Assembly (NCBI GenBank): GCA_036417435.1
Contig: CM070913.1
Location: 17,328,680 to 17,392,679, forward strand
DNA: 64,000 bases
Source of the DNA: Inia geoffrensis
Lineage: Eukaryota > Chordata > Mammalia > Artiodactyla > Iniidae
Direction: 5' to 3'
Positions 11,516 to 23,834 of the stretch are shown one piece after another. A model generated the notes under the pieces. That model had not been told where the DNA came from and did not search any database. It saw only the letters and a program-made list of their open reading frames with translations. The stretch's first letter is position 1, and each line of letters begins with the position of its first letter. The position numbers and the translations under genes are program-made.

Positions 11516-13917
11516 CATATATTTTTAACATCCTTATTGGAGTACAGTTGCTTCACAATGCTGTGCCAGCCTTTGCTGTACAACAAAGTGAATCAGTTAT
11601 ACATATGTTCCCATATCTCTTCCCTCTTGCGTCTCCCTCCCTCCCACCCTCCCTATCCCACACCTCTAGGTGGTCTCAAAGCACCGAGCTGATCTCCCTT
11701 GTGCAATGCGGCTGCTTCCCACTAGCTATCTATTTTACATTTGGTAGAGCATGTATGTCCATGCCACTCTCTCACTTTGTCCCAGCTTACCCTTCCACCT
11801 CGTGTCCTCAGGCCCATTCTCTACGTCTGTGTCTTTATTCCTGTCCTGCTCCTAGGTTCTTTAGAACCTTTTTTTTTTTTTTTAGATTCCATGTATATGT
11901 GTTAGTGTATGGTATTTGTTTTTCTCTTTCTGACTTACTTCACTCTGTGTGACAGACTCTAGGTCCACCCACCTCACTACATATAACTCAATTTTGTTGC
12001 TTTCTATGGCTGAGTACTATTCCATTGTATATATGTGCCACATCTTTTTTATCCATTCATCTGTCGATGGACACTTAGGTTGCTTCCATGTCCTGGCTAT
12101 TGTAAATAGAGCTGCTATGAACATTGTGGTACATGACTCTTTTTGAATTATGGTTTTCTCAGGGTATATGCTCAGTAGTAGGATAGCTGGGTCATAGGGT
12201 AGTTCTATTTTTAGTTTTTTAAGGAACCTCCATGCTGTGAGAGTGGCTATATCAATTTACATTCCCACCAACAGTGCAAGAGGGTTCCCTTTTCTTCACA
12301 CCCTCTCCAGCATTTATTGTTTGTAGATTTTTTGATGCTGGCCATTCTGACTGGTGTGAGATGATATCTCATTGTAGTTTTGATTTGCATTTCTCTAATG
12401 ATTAGTGATGTTGAGCATCCTTTCATGTGTTTGTTGGCAATCTGTATATCTTCTTTGGACAAATGTCTGTTTAGGTCTTCTGCCCATTTTTGGATTGGGT
12501 TGTTTGTTTTTTTGATATTGAGCTGCATGAGCTGCTTATATATTTTGGAGATTAATCCTTTGTCAGTTGCTTCATTTGCAAATATTTTCTCCCATTCAGA
12601 GGATTGTCTTTTCATCTTGTTTATGGTTTCCTTTGCTGTGCAAAAGCTTTTAAGTTTTGTTAGGTCCCACTTGTTTATTTTTATTTCCATTTCTCTTAAA
12701 AGGTGGGTCAAAAAGGATCTTGCTGTGATTTATGCCATAGAGTGTTCTCCCTATGTTTTCCTCTAAAGAGTTTTATAGTATCTGGCCTTACATTTAGATC
12801 TTTAATCCATTTTGAGTTTATTTTTGTGTACGGTGTTAGGGAGTGTTCTAATTTCATTCTTTTACATGTAACTGTCCAGTTTTCCAAGCACCACTTATTG
12901 AAGAGGTTGTCTTTTCTCCATTGTATATTCTTGCATCCTTTATCAAAGATAAGGGGACCATATGTATGTGGGTTTAATCTCTGGGCTTTCTATCCTGTTC
13001 CATTGAGCTATCTTTCTGTTTTTGTGCCAGTGCCATACTGTCCTGATTACTGTAGCTTTGTAGTACAGTCTGAAGTGCAGGAGTCTGATTCCTCCAGCTC
13101 TGTTTTTCTTTCTCAAAATTGCTTTGGCTATTTGGGGTCTTCTGTGTTTCCATACAGATTGTGCAAATTTTTGTTCTAGTTCTGTGATAAATGCCATTGG
13201 TAGTTTGATAGGGATTGCATTGAATATGTAGATTGCTTTGGGTAGTATAGTCATTTTCACAATGTTGATTTTTCCAGTCCAGGAACATGGTATATCTCTC
13301 CATCTGTCTGTATCATCTTTACTTTCTTTCATCAGTGTCTTATACTTTCTGCATACAGGTCTTTTGTCTCCTTAGGTAGGTTTATTCCTAGGTATTTTAT
13401 TCTTTTTGTTGCAGTGGTAAATGGGAAACACTCCCATTTCTCTTTCAGATTGTTCATCATTAGTGTATAGGAATGCAAAGGACTTTCTGTGCATTAATTT
13501 TGCATCCTGTTACTTTACCAAATTCATAGATTAGCTCTAGTAGTTTTCTGGTTGCATCTTTAGGATTCTCTATGTATAGTATCATGTCATCTGCAAACAG
13601 TGACAGTTTTTCTGCTTTTCCGATTTGGATTTTCCTTATTTTGTTTTCTTCTCTGATTGCTGTGGCTAAAAATTCCAGAACTATGTTGAATAATAGTGAT
13701 GGGAGGGGGCAACCTTGTCTTGTTCCTGATCTTAGTGGACATGGTTTCAGTTTTTCACCATTGAGAACGATGCTGGCTGTGGGTTTATCACATATGGCCT
13801 TTATTATGTTGAGGTAAGTTCCCTCTTCGCCTGCTTTCTGGAGGGCTTTTATCATAAGTGGGTGTCGAATTTTGTCAAAAGCTTTTTCTGAATCTATTGA
13901 GATGATCATATGTTTTT

Positions 13918-14127
13918 CTTTTTAATTTTTTAAATTTTTATTTCTTTATTCGATCATTTGTTTTTGTCAGCATAGACTCATGTATATACTTTGGATTATA
14001 ATCTATTGATAATACTACATTTTTTTGTTGCTCAAATTGTTCCATCTCTGGTCATTCAGAGCTCTTTAGGGTTGGTTCTTGTGTCTCTTTGACATGTCCC
14101 CCATCCTTTTGCTTTTCGAGCACTTCC
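13918..14127 (-). mobile_element. Probable 3'-transduced segment attached to the SINE
   Basis: This 210-bp non-L1 stretch lies between the SINE tail and the far target-site copy. On the minus strand it ends in a second A-rich tail with AATAAAGAAATAAAAATTTA. The pair gatcatatgttttt (13904-13917) and gatcgtatggttttt (14496-14510) brackets SINE plus segment together. The segment may itself be the 3' UTR of an ancient repeat; I cannot name it. Confidence 0.7.
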
Positions 14128-14495
14128 TTTTTTTTAAATATAAATTTATTTATTTATTTTTGGCTGTTTGGGGTCTTCACTGCTGCTCACGGGCTTTCTC
14201 TAGTTGCGGTGGCGGGAGCTACTCTTCGTTGCAGTGCGTGGGCTTCTCATTGCTGTGGCTTCTCACTGCGGTGGCTTCTCATTGCGGAGCATGGGCTCTA
14301 GGTGCGTGGGCTTCAGTAGTTGCGGCACGCAGGCTCAGTAGTTGTGGCTTACGGGCTCTAGAGTACAGGCTCAGTAGTTGTGGCACATGGGCTTAGTTGC
14401 TCCGCGGCATGTGGGATCTTCCCCGACCAGGGCTTGAACCTGTGTCCCCTGCATTGGCAGGTGGATTCTCAACCACTGCACCACCAGGGAAGCCC
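14128..14495 (-). mobile_element. CHR-type SINE (long form) inside L1-A
   Basis: A long-form SINE, 5' end at 14495, with an A/AAATAAAT tail at 14128-14160. Its own target duplication is not directly beside the tail; the matching copy lies 210 bp further on, indicating a 3' transduction (next entry). Confidence 0.92.
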
Positions 14496-17400
14496 GATCG
14501 TATGGTTTTTATCCTTCAGTTTGTTAATATGGTGTATCACATTGACTGATTTGCATATACTGCAGAATCCTTGCATTCCTGGGATAAACCCCACTTGATC
14601 ATGGTGTATGATCCTTTTAATGTGCTGTTGGATTCTGTTTACTAGTATTTTGTTGAGGATTTTTGCATCTGTGTTCATCAATGATATTGGCCTGTAGTTT
14701 TCTTTTTTTTGTGACATCCTTGTCTGGTTTCAGTATAAGGTGATGGTGGCCTTGTAGAATGAGTTTGGGAGTGTTCCTCCCTCTGCTACATTTTGGAGGA
14801 GTTTGAGAAGGATAGATGTTAGCTCTTCTCTAAATGTTTGTTAGAATCTGCCTGTGAAGCCATCTGGTTCTGGGCTTTTGTTGGAAGATTTTTAATCACA
14901 GTTTCAATTTCAGTGCTTGTGATTGGTCTGTTTATCTTTTCTATTTCTTCCTGGTTCAGTCTCAGATGGTTGTGCTTTTCTAAGATTTTGTCCTTTCCTT
15001 CCAGGTTGTCCATTTTATTGTCATATAGTTGCTTGTAGAAATCTCTCATGTTTCTTTGTATTTCTGCAGTGTCAGTTGTTACTTCTTCTGTTTCATTCTA
15101 TTGATTTGAGTCTTTTCCCTCTTTCCTTGATGAGTCTGGGTAACGGTTTATCAATTTTGTTTACCTTCTCAAAGAACCAGCTTTTAGTTTTATTGTTCTT
15201 TGCTATCATTTCCTCCATTTCCTTTTCATTTATTTCTGTTCTGATCTTTACGATTTCTTTCCTTCTGCTAAGTTTGGGGGTTTTTTGTTCTTCTTTCTCC
15301 AAGTGCTTTAGGTGTCAGTTTAGGTTATTTATTTGAGTTTTTTCTTGTTTCTTGAAATAGGATTGTATTGCTATGAACTTCCATCTTAGAACTGCTTTTT
15401 CTGCATCCCGTAGGTTTTGGGTTATCGTGTTTTCATGGTCATTTGTTTCTAGGTATTTTTTGATTTCCTCTTTGATTTCTTCAGTGATCTCTTGGTTATT
15501 TAGTAGTGTACTGGTTAGCCTCCAGTGTGTTTGCATGTTTTACACTTTTTTTCCTGTAATTGATATCTCCTCTTATAGTGTTGTGGTAAGAAAAGATACT
15601 TGATACGATTTTAATTTTCTTAAATTTACCAAGGCTTGATTTGTGAACCAACATATGATCTACCCTGGAGAAAATTCCATGAGCACTTGAGGAGAAAATG
15701 TATTCTGTTGTTTTTGGATGAAATGTCCTATAAATATCAATTAAATCCATCATGTTTAATGTGTAATTTAAAGCTTGTGTTTCCTTATTTATTTTCATTT
15801 TGGATGACCTGTCCGTTGGTGAAAGTGGGGTGTTAAAGTCCCCTACTATGACTGTATTACTGTGAATTTCCGCTTTTATGGCTGGTACCATTTTCCTTAT
15901 GCATTGAGGTGCTCCTATGTAGGGTGCATAAATATTTACAATTGTTATATCTTCTTGGATTGATCCCTTGATCATTATGTGGTGTCCTGCTTTGTCTCTT
16001 GTAACAAACAATTTTTATTTAAAGAGTATTTTGTCTGATATGAGAATTGCTACTCCAGCTTTCTTTTGATTTCCATTTGCATGGAATATCTTTTTCCAAC
16101 TCCTCACTTTCAGTCTGTATGTGTCCCTGGGTCTGAAGTGGGTCCCTTGTAGACAGCATATATATGGGTCTTGTTTTTGTATCCATTAAGCCAGTGTATG
16201 TCTTTTGGTTGGAGCATTAATCCATTTACATTCAAGGTAATTATCAATATGTATGTTCCTATTACCATTTTCTTAATTGTTTCTTAATTGTAGGTCTTTT
16301 CCTTCTCTTGTGTTTCCTGCCTAGAGAAGTTCCTTTAGCATTTGTTGTAAAGCTGGTTTGGTGGCACTGAATTCTCTTAGCTTTTGCTTGTCTGTAAAGC
16401 TTTTAATTTCTCCGTCGAATCTGAATGAGATCCTTGCTGGGTAGATAATCTTGGTTGTAGGTTTTCCCTTTCATCACTTTAAATATGTCCTGCCACTCCC
16501 TTCTGGCTTGCAGAGTTTCTGCTGAAAGATCAGCTTTTAACCTCGTGGGGATTCCCTTGTATGTTATTTGTTGCTCTTCCCTTGCTGCTTTTAATATTTT
16601 TTCTTTGTATTTAATGTTTGATAGTTTGATTAATATGTGTCTTGGCATGGTTCTCCTTGGATTTATCCTGTATGGGACTGTCTGTGCTTCCTGGACTTGA
16701 TTGACTATTTCCTTTCCCATATTAGGGAAGTTTTCCACTATAATCTCTTCAAATTTTTTCTCAGTCCTTTTCTTTTTCTCTTCTTCTTCTGGGATCCCTA
16801 TAATTCGAATGTTGGTATGTTTAATGTTGTCCCAGAGGTCTCTGAGACTGTCCTCAATTCTTTTCATTCTTTTTTCTTTATTCTGCTCTGCAGTAGTTAT
16901 TTCCACTATTTTATATTCAGTTCACGTTTCTGTTCTTCTGCCTCAGTTATTCTGCTATTGATTCCTTCTGGAGAGTTTTTAATTTCATTTATTGTGTCAT
17001 TCATCATTGTGTGTTTGCTCTGTAGTTCTTCTAGGTCCTTGTGAAACGTTTCTTGTATTTTCTCCATTCTGTTTCCACGATTTTGGATCACCTTTACTCT
17101 CATTACTCTGAATTCTTTTTCAGGTATACTGCCTATTTCCTCTTCATTTGTTTGGTCTGGTTGGTTTTTACCTTGCTCCTTCATCTGCTGTGTATTTCTC
17201 TGTCTTCTCATTTTGCTTAACTTACTATGTTTGGGGTGTCCAGGTTTGTAGTTCCCGTTTTTTTTGGTATCTGTCCCCAGTGGGTCAGGTTGGTTCAGTG
17301 GTTGTGTAGGCTTCCTGGTGGAGGGGTCTGGTGCCTGTGTTCTGGTGGATGAGGCTGGGTCTTGGCTTTCTGGTGGGCAGGACCATATCTGGTGGTATGT

Positions 17401-18139
17401 TTTGGGGTGTCTGTGAACTTATTATGATTTTAGACAGCCTCTGTGCTAATGGGTGGGGTTGTGTTCCTGTCTTGCTAGTTGTTTGGCATAGGGTGTCCAG
17501 CTTGGGGCTTGTTGGTTGTTGAGTGGAGCTGGGTCTTAGCATTGATACGGAGGTCTCTGGGAGAGCTCTCACCGATTGATATTACATGGGGCCGGATGGT
17601 TTCTGGTGGCCCAGTATCCTGAACTTGGCTCTCCCACCTCAGAGGCTCAGGCCTGACACCCGGCCAAAGCACCAGGACCCTGTCAGCCACACAGCCATGT
17701 ACGTGCGGAGTTTCCTGCCTTTTGGGAAGTCTGAGGTCTTCTGCCACTGTTCAGTAGGTATTCTGTAGAAGTTGTTCCACATGTAGATGTATTTTGATGT
17801 ATTTGTGGGGAGGAAGGTGATCTCCATGTCTTACACTCAGCGATTTTGAAGGTCCTCTCGGGTTTAAACTTGTGATCACATAAATTTGTTAGATCTCAGA
17901 GGGGAGTCACTGCATGCCATGCAGGGCCACAGAGGAAGCTCCAGGTTTTGGTTGGGTGGCAAAGACAGGAGCAAGAGGAAACTCTAGGCCAGAGCCTTTA
18001 ATGGGTTTCTGAACTTGAGTTTACTGGGGAATAGTAGAGAAACTGCAATTCTAGAAGGCACAGTGTTGCAAGTTACAGGGCAGTCTGTGGAGAGTTCAGG
18101 ATGGGCTGTATTTATCTATAGCTTCTTTTTAAATTCTAC

Positions 18140-18260
18140 AGGATCTCTAGAATGTAGGTATTATCTCACCTAACAGGAAACTAGGACTTAGAGAAGTTAA
18201 GTCACTTTCATACAGTTACACAGCTAATAATTTGCAGCTAACAGTAAGATTTGAAACATA
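18140..18260 (-). repeat. MIR SINE remnant
   Basis: Diverged MIR: AGAAGTTAAGTCACTTTCAT and ACAGTTACACAGCTAATAAT. Confidence 0.6.
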
Positions 18261-18394
18261 CATGTGTTTATATATAAACTATTATATATATAATATACTG
18301 TAAATTATATATAAATGATTCTATTTCTTATATATTATATATATATAAGCTATTGTAGCATATTGGGTTCAAAATTCCATTTAAAGTTGCCAGC

Positions 18395-18716
18395 GGGTGC
18401 AAACGAACCTATTTTCAAAACAGAAATAGAGTCACAGATGTAGAAAACAAACTTACGGTTATCAAGGAGGAAGTGGGGGGGAGAGATACATTGGGAGATT
18501 GGGATTGACATATACACACTACTATATATAAAATAGATAATTAATAAGAACCTACTGTATAGCACAGGGAACTCTATGCAATACTCTTTAATGACCTATA
18601 TGGGAATAGAATCTAAAAGAGTGGATATATGTGTATGTATAACTGATTCATTTTGCTGTAAACCTGAAACTAACACAACATTGTAAATCAACTATAATCC
18701 AGTAAAAATTAATTAC
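18395..18716 (+). mobile_element. Old LINE-1 3' UTR fragment
   Basis: Matches the terminal 3' UTR pattern of artiodactyl L1s: TATAGCACAGGGAACTCTAT followed by ACCTGAAACTAACACAACAT and ATTGTAAATCAACTATA, then an A-rich end. It is preceded by an AT-rich run (18265-18350). Confidence 0.75.
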
Positions 18717-18728
18717 AAAGTTGCCAGC

Positions 18729-18848
18729 GGAATTCCCTGGTGGTCCAGTGGTTAGGACTCTGGGCTTTCACCGCCAAGGGCCCGGGTTCAATCCCTGGTC
18801 AGGGAACTAAGATCCCACAAGCTGCACAGCATGGCCAAAAAAAAAAAA
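18729..18848 (+). mobile_element. CHR-type SINE (short form)
   Basis: Begins GGAATTCCCTGGTGGTCCAG and ends CATGGCC with an A-tail. Flanking repeats are aagttgccagc and aagctgccagc (one mismatch). Confidence 0.93.
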
Positions 18849-19304
18849 GCTGCCAGCAATTGCAGTCTCTATCTTAAAGTTGTTGAAACTGGGAAATACT
18901 GCCCATTTGATGGGAGTAAGTAGTTTCTTTACTTTAGTGCATTGTTTTTCAATCTGAAATAAATATGGTGGGTTGTGACTAGTGTAGAAAGAACATGTAT
19001 ATGTATGCCAGACTGTATTCCAGTAAGAGTAAATATTGATGGTAAAATTTTGTTTCAATATATATAAATAGATATGTATATATACAGTATATACCAGTAT
19101 ATTTATTATTTGGTAAAGTATTTTGTTTCGAGTATTTATTTTTCCTGCAGAGATTCAGGATGACTGTTCAGAGAATTAGGAATTAAAGGGAAAGATGACC
19201 ACTAAAGCCTGGAGAAGTTGGAAACATTTCAGTTTTAACGCTCCAAGTGTTGGGAAATTTAAATAACTAAAGTAATGCTTCTCTCTGCTTCTGACCCTGT
19301 TACT

Positions 19305-19485
19305 ATAGCCAGGCACTGCTCTAAACATCTTACCTGTATTGACTCATATAATCCCCACAATAAACCTATGAGGTAGGTACTGTTATCATCCCCATTTTAC
19401 AGGTGAGAAAACTGGAGCATGGAAAGGTTAAGACATTTGCCCAAGGTTGCACGGCTGGGAATCAAACCTAGGCATATGGAATGTA
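19305..19485 (-). repeat. MIR SINE remnant
   Basis: Strong MIR match: ACCTATGAGGTAGGTACTGT, CCCCATTTTACAGGTGAGAA and GGTTAAGACATTTGCCCAAG. Confidence 0.85.
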
Positions 19486-21508
19486 TGAGATTGCTTAAGG
19501 AAACAAAGCCTTAACTCTTTTTTGAAGATAGATTAAGCCATGATAGCTGACAGTTGACTGTTTAATAAACACATGCCTACAAAGTTAATTTAAAATTAAG
19601 TGGAGCATTTATTTTTTTAGGTATAATTAGTAATTTAGTTTTAAAGTTTACTGGCTATTTTAAGATTTGAATTTATCTTAGAAAAAAAATACTGGTTGGC
19701 TCCTGACAGTCTTTTCTTTCAGCTCCCCAAACAGGAGAAAAGCTAGCCATTCAGCCCACAGAGCTGTTAACCCTGATGGCAGCTCTCCAAGTTGTAGGCA
19801 TAATGCCGAGGGGAGAGGCAGTCTATGATGAACCAGCTTCCTGCATTCAAACCTACAACACCATAGCAAATGTCACAGATGGTAGGGGAGATGGAATGAT
19901 GGAAATAACTGACAGAACCCATGACAGTACTGCCCGCTGACACACTGAGAGGAGATGCTGCGGGTCTGCCTCAGAGAAGCCTCCCTCAAGTGGAATTCCT
20001 CTTCCGTTTCCTAAGCGGGGCCTGAATCGAGGCAATGATAGCATTCATTACTCTGAATGGGACACTGGGCCAATTTTCAGGACTCAAGAGAACAAATTTA
20101 AAGGCATAATACAGATAGAAAATGAGGAAATTGGGACACACTAGTGAATTACTTAGGTGGTTTTCCTTTCTCTAATCATAATATTCTCACCTACTGTGGG
20201 CAGAATAGGCATAACATACACATTAAAAACTACCTACAGCCAAAAATAGCTGGTGTTCATTGAGCTCCCTGCTTGTTTACTTGGCTGAGGACATTCTCTG
20301 AATTTAGGAGTGATTTTGGGGGTAGGGTGTTATGGACAGTCTCCCTAAATCCATACACACTCTAGGAAGGCACAGGGGTACAAGCTGTTTCCATACGAGC
20401 AGGAGCCTATTTCAGTTGCCTAATGGTTCAGTTTCCTGCTTGCTAGAAATTCCTTGAGCATTTATTAAAAATTTAGGTGATCCAAACATTGTATTTTTCA
20501 TGTACATATAACTAAATCTGGAGACTTAGTTTTGGGCTTTACTAATAAATGATGACCAGCTTATATGCCTGAACATACCATAAATTTCTAGAAATGAGAT
20601 TATAAAAGTCCTGATAATCTTTTTAAAAAGTTCAGTGACCTTTTATCCATAGCATTTGAACCTCAGGTGGTATGTTGATTTTTGGGTGATTTAATATGCA
20701 TTTTCTTTTTAGGAATGTGAACCTCATTTATTTGTAACAAAAATGCACAAGATAGACAAGCGGCATGTGGCATATTCAAATTATTTTTGAAAGAAAATAA
20801 CTTTTATAGGATATATAAGGAGAAAACAAGCAATTTGGTGAAAGATAATATAGGAAAGTATTTTCCAAATGGGTTTATTAAGTAATAGCCAGAGATTTGA
20901 CTTCTAGGTGCTTTTCCTTCTCAGAATCCAGGACCCCTGGTGTCCAGATTGGCTTGGCTCCAGAGACCATTCTTTGTTCCTGTGGGGTCAGAGACTCTAT
21001 CTCACAATATGAATTCTGTTCCTTCTTTCCAGCCGAAATGCAGAGGGACGATTATCTCTAGTTATGATAAGTGGAATTCTATTTTATCCCCTGTGCCTGA
21101 ACACTTATCGTGTTACCTCCAGGCCTGTGGCTGTTGCCTTGTTCTTGCCAGTTTCTCTTTCAAGACCTAGAACCCTGCCCTAGAATAAGCCCAGTGGACC
21201 CTGCTCTATGCCTCCCGCCTGTTCACTCTTGGATTCCTCCTGACTGGGATGTATTGGACTACACAGGCACCCCACTATAGACCTCCCTGATGCTAATTGC
21301 ATCAGTGCCATGGCAGCCAACTGATAGTTTTCAGTGGCTCATCATCTGAAGCAGCATTTTCTGTTAGCCAGACAGGATTCCCTCATTTTGTATCCTCATT
21401 TTGCTCCATGCCAGCAGTGGATCTAGGCCTGCCGGTGTTTCTCCTTCCTTCCTAGATATGTGTTGAGATAATGACTTTAGTCCTGAATAGGGCACATTCA
21501 CTTTAGGG

Positions 21509-21526
21509 GTGTGTGTGTGTGTGTGT

Positions 21527-21562
<36 letters not shown>
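21509..21562. repeat. (GT)n microsatellite with one interruption
   Basis: About 27 GT units broken by one AT step near 21530. Confidence 0.95.
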
Positions 21563-21566
<4 letters not shown>

Positions 21567-22804
21567 TTCCTTGTTTCTTGACTGCTTTCAGTCTCTTTTG
21601 CTTGTCATTTAGTAGTGTGACTCCTGACAAAATCATATTTCCAGTGCTTACCATGTAGGAGTCCAGAATCGGAATCTGGATAGAAGATGTGGAAGCGTCC
21701 ACTGGATATTCTGATTGACTCTTTTAGAGATGAGATTGGATTTCTTTCAAACTGTGCTTGTTTTATTTCAAACACTTTCCCTCCATAAAGTTTTATTCTC
21801 TAGAGTTTCCCACAGTAGTGTCTCTGATATGAATAGATTAATCAGAAGATAGATATATATTCTTGGCTTCTGATATAAATATAATATTTATATTACAAAT
21901 ATAAATTTATAATAGAATTGGTTTCATTTGTGTTGTTGTTTTGGGGATGATATGATTCCACTAACTTCTATTATACATTTAAAAAGCTTAAGGTTGAAAT
22001 TTCACTTCTATAAAATTGTTACAGCTCATAAAGATTAGTCTTCTTCTAAAAATCAAATATCAGAAGTCAAGCAAAATAATTTTAACCATTTTAATACCTG
22101 AAAATGTAAAATGTTTGCTAATTGGTTAGAGGAAGCATATTTCCCCCAGTATAGTTAAACTAAGGAGAGAACCATCTTTATTAAACTGCAAAAGTACATT
22201 TTCATTAAATACAAAATGGCACCAGGTGAGGAAAGTAACCAGCTGACAGAAAAGGCCTTTGATGAATCAGGGTGTGTTTAAAATGTGCTATCTGCACCAG
22301 AGCCCTAGACCCATTTGTGTGGCTTTCAACAATTAATGTGACAGATGGCCTCAAACAGCCTTGGAATCCTGATCTTTTGTGTCAAGCTTCAGAGGCTTAG
22401 CAGTTGCTCTGGAAGGTTGAAGTGTCAATCTGTCCACCAGCGGTTTGCACTTTGGTTCCGTAGTCAACAGGAGGTGGCCATGGCTATAAGAGCAGCTCTC
22501 TACCCCTACTGAGGGGGAAGCATCTAGGTTGGAATATTGATATTCAAAACATACTTTGGAGAGGTTGTTATGTGGGCTTGCAATAGAAAGCTAGTCTACA
22601 TGGCATCAAAGACGTTGACAACAGTAGTAGTTTCTATGTCTGTTCTTTGTATAGTATATGGAAATATGTGTTTATATATGTTATTTTTTCCATTTTTTAA
22701 AGTAAAAAAGTCAAAGGTTTATAAAAATTAAAAGAATGTACAGTAATCACCTTTATATTCACCACTAAGATTCAACGATTTTTAATGTTTTGACATCTAT
22801 GTAT

Positions 22805-22990
22805 CTGTCTATTTGACAATATCTGGGGACTTTTTAGATTGTTACCACTCAGGGGGTGCTACTAGCATTTTGTAGGTAGAGGCTAGAGATGCTGCTAAAC
22901 ATTGTACAATACATTGAACAGGCAGCCCCCTCAACAAAGAATTATCCACCCCCAAATGTCAATAAGGCCACAATTGAGAATTGAGAGGTG
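22805..22990 (+). mobile_element. MER5A-type hAT-Charlie DNA element
   Basis: Matches the remembered MER5A core: GGGGGTGCTACTAGCATTTT, then AGAGATGCTGCTAAACAT, then AACAAAGAATTATCCACCCC. Confidence 0.85.
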
Positions 22991-23205
22991 TGTGTATGTG
23001 TGTTGCTGAACCAGCTGACAGTGAGTTGTAGACATAATGACACTTCATTTCTAAATAACATGAAAAGTGCATGTTATTTAAGAAAAAAGAATTTAAAGAA
23101 ATAGGAGAATGTCCAGAGATGGAAGAAGCAGAGAAAAAGTGCTAGAAAATTAGATATAAGGGAAGATTCCAGGATATAAGGATAAGGTGAAATGTGTAGA
23201 AAAAC

Positions 23206-23459
23206 CTGATTGAGTTGTTGGTCACATCTGGATCCTTGGCAGAAATGATCTGTATGGTTGTTCCAATTGCCACATCTTCAGGTACCTCCACAAAATAAAA
23301 GCCAGGTTCAAACACAGGGGGCTCATCCACATCTTCCACACTGATGTGCACTGTGGTTGTGTCCTGAAATGGGCCTAGGTTCAGAAAACGCATCTCTAGG
23401 TGAGGATTGGCTCCCTCCACTTTTAAGGTGTAGCTTTTCTTGGTTTCAAAACTCAGGGG
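23206..23459 (-). CDS. CDH20: CDH20 exon, 254 bp: end of EC3 and start of EC4
   Basis: Encodes residues 340-423 plus two bases. The acceptor is TTACTTTCAG|CCCCTG, giving PLSFETKKSYTLKVEGANPH. The EC3-EC4 linker reads VEDVDEPPVF. It is followed by FVEVPEDVAIGTTIQIISA and then KDPDVTNNSIR, where NNS is a potential N-glycosylation site. The exon ends ATCAG with donor GTTTTTCT (phase 2), a poor match to GTRAGT after the GT. The end is supported by the exact 254-bp family length and by the next exon starting with A to complete Arg. This exon sits between two inverted L1 copies. Confidence 0.94.
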
Positions 23460-23623
23460 CTGAAAGTAATGACAGGAAAATAGATTAGTTAGGAGCATAT
23501 ACGTGAGGGTTCTAAAAGATGGATGATACTGCTGGCTAGTGGGTAGATTCTCAAATGCATTAAAATGGTGGAAAAGAGACAAGAGGAAAGATAAGGGAAT
23601 TTTTTCTTTTGTTCCATGGTTCT

Positions 23624-23834
23624 TTTTTTTTTTTTCTTTCCCTGGTACGCGGGCCTCTCACTGTTGTGGCCTCTCCCATTGCAGAGCACAGGCTCTGGAC
23701 GCACAGGCTCAGCGGCCATGGCTCACGGGCCCAGCCGCTCCGCGGCATGTGGGACCTTCCCGGACCGGGGCACGAACCCGTGTCCCCTGCATGGACAGGC
23801 GAACTCTCAACCACTGTGCCACCAGGGAAGCCCT
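23624..23834 (-). mobile_element. CHR-type SINE (about 210-bp form)
   Basis: Poly-T on the plus strand followed by GTACGCGGGCCTCTCACTGT and ending CCAGGGAAGCCC. The flanks ccatggttctt and ccgtggttctt are a near-exact target duplication. It lies 165 bp from the acceptor side of the 254-bp CDH20 exon. Confidence 0.94.

Larger units (their letters stand above)
11523..17862 (-). mobile_element. L1-A: near-complete LINE-1, defective, with spliced-type 5' UTR
   Basis: A LINE-1 in the same orientation as CDH20. The 5' end at about 17862 reads GAGAGGACCTTC on the minus strand and the 3' end at about 11523 reads AATAAGGATGTTAAAAA. ORF1 remnants lie at about 16400-17210 and include the RNA-binding part ending LKADLSAETLQARREWQDIF. 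ORF2 endonuclease remnants lie near 15500-16010 (VGDFNTPLSPTDRS, DLIDIYRT). Reverse transcriptase is near 13460-14720, with the catalytic motif [10 protein letters not shown]. The C-terminal region is near 12250-13330. Stops and frameshifts break ORF2 repeatedly, so it is not mobile. A SINE-plus-transduction insertion of 578 bp sits at 13918-14495. About 1.5 kb of 5' UTR present in L1-B is missing. No clear target-site duplication was found. Confidence 0.9.
10130..23205. other. CDH20 intron, 13.1 kb, with L1-A
   Basis: Dominated by L1-A (11523-17862). It also holds a TA microsatellite, an old L1 tail, MIR remnants, a short CHR SINE, a GT microsatellite and a MER5A element. Stretches 10130-11310, 19490-21500 and 21570-22800 contain nothing I can assign, apart from a possibly conserved segment near 22240-22400. 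Confidence 0.8.
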
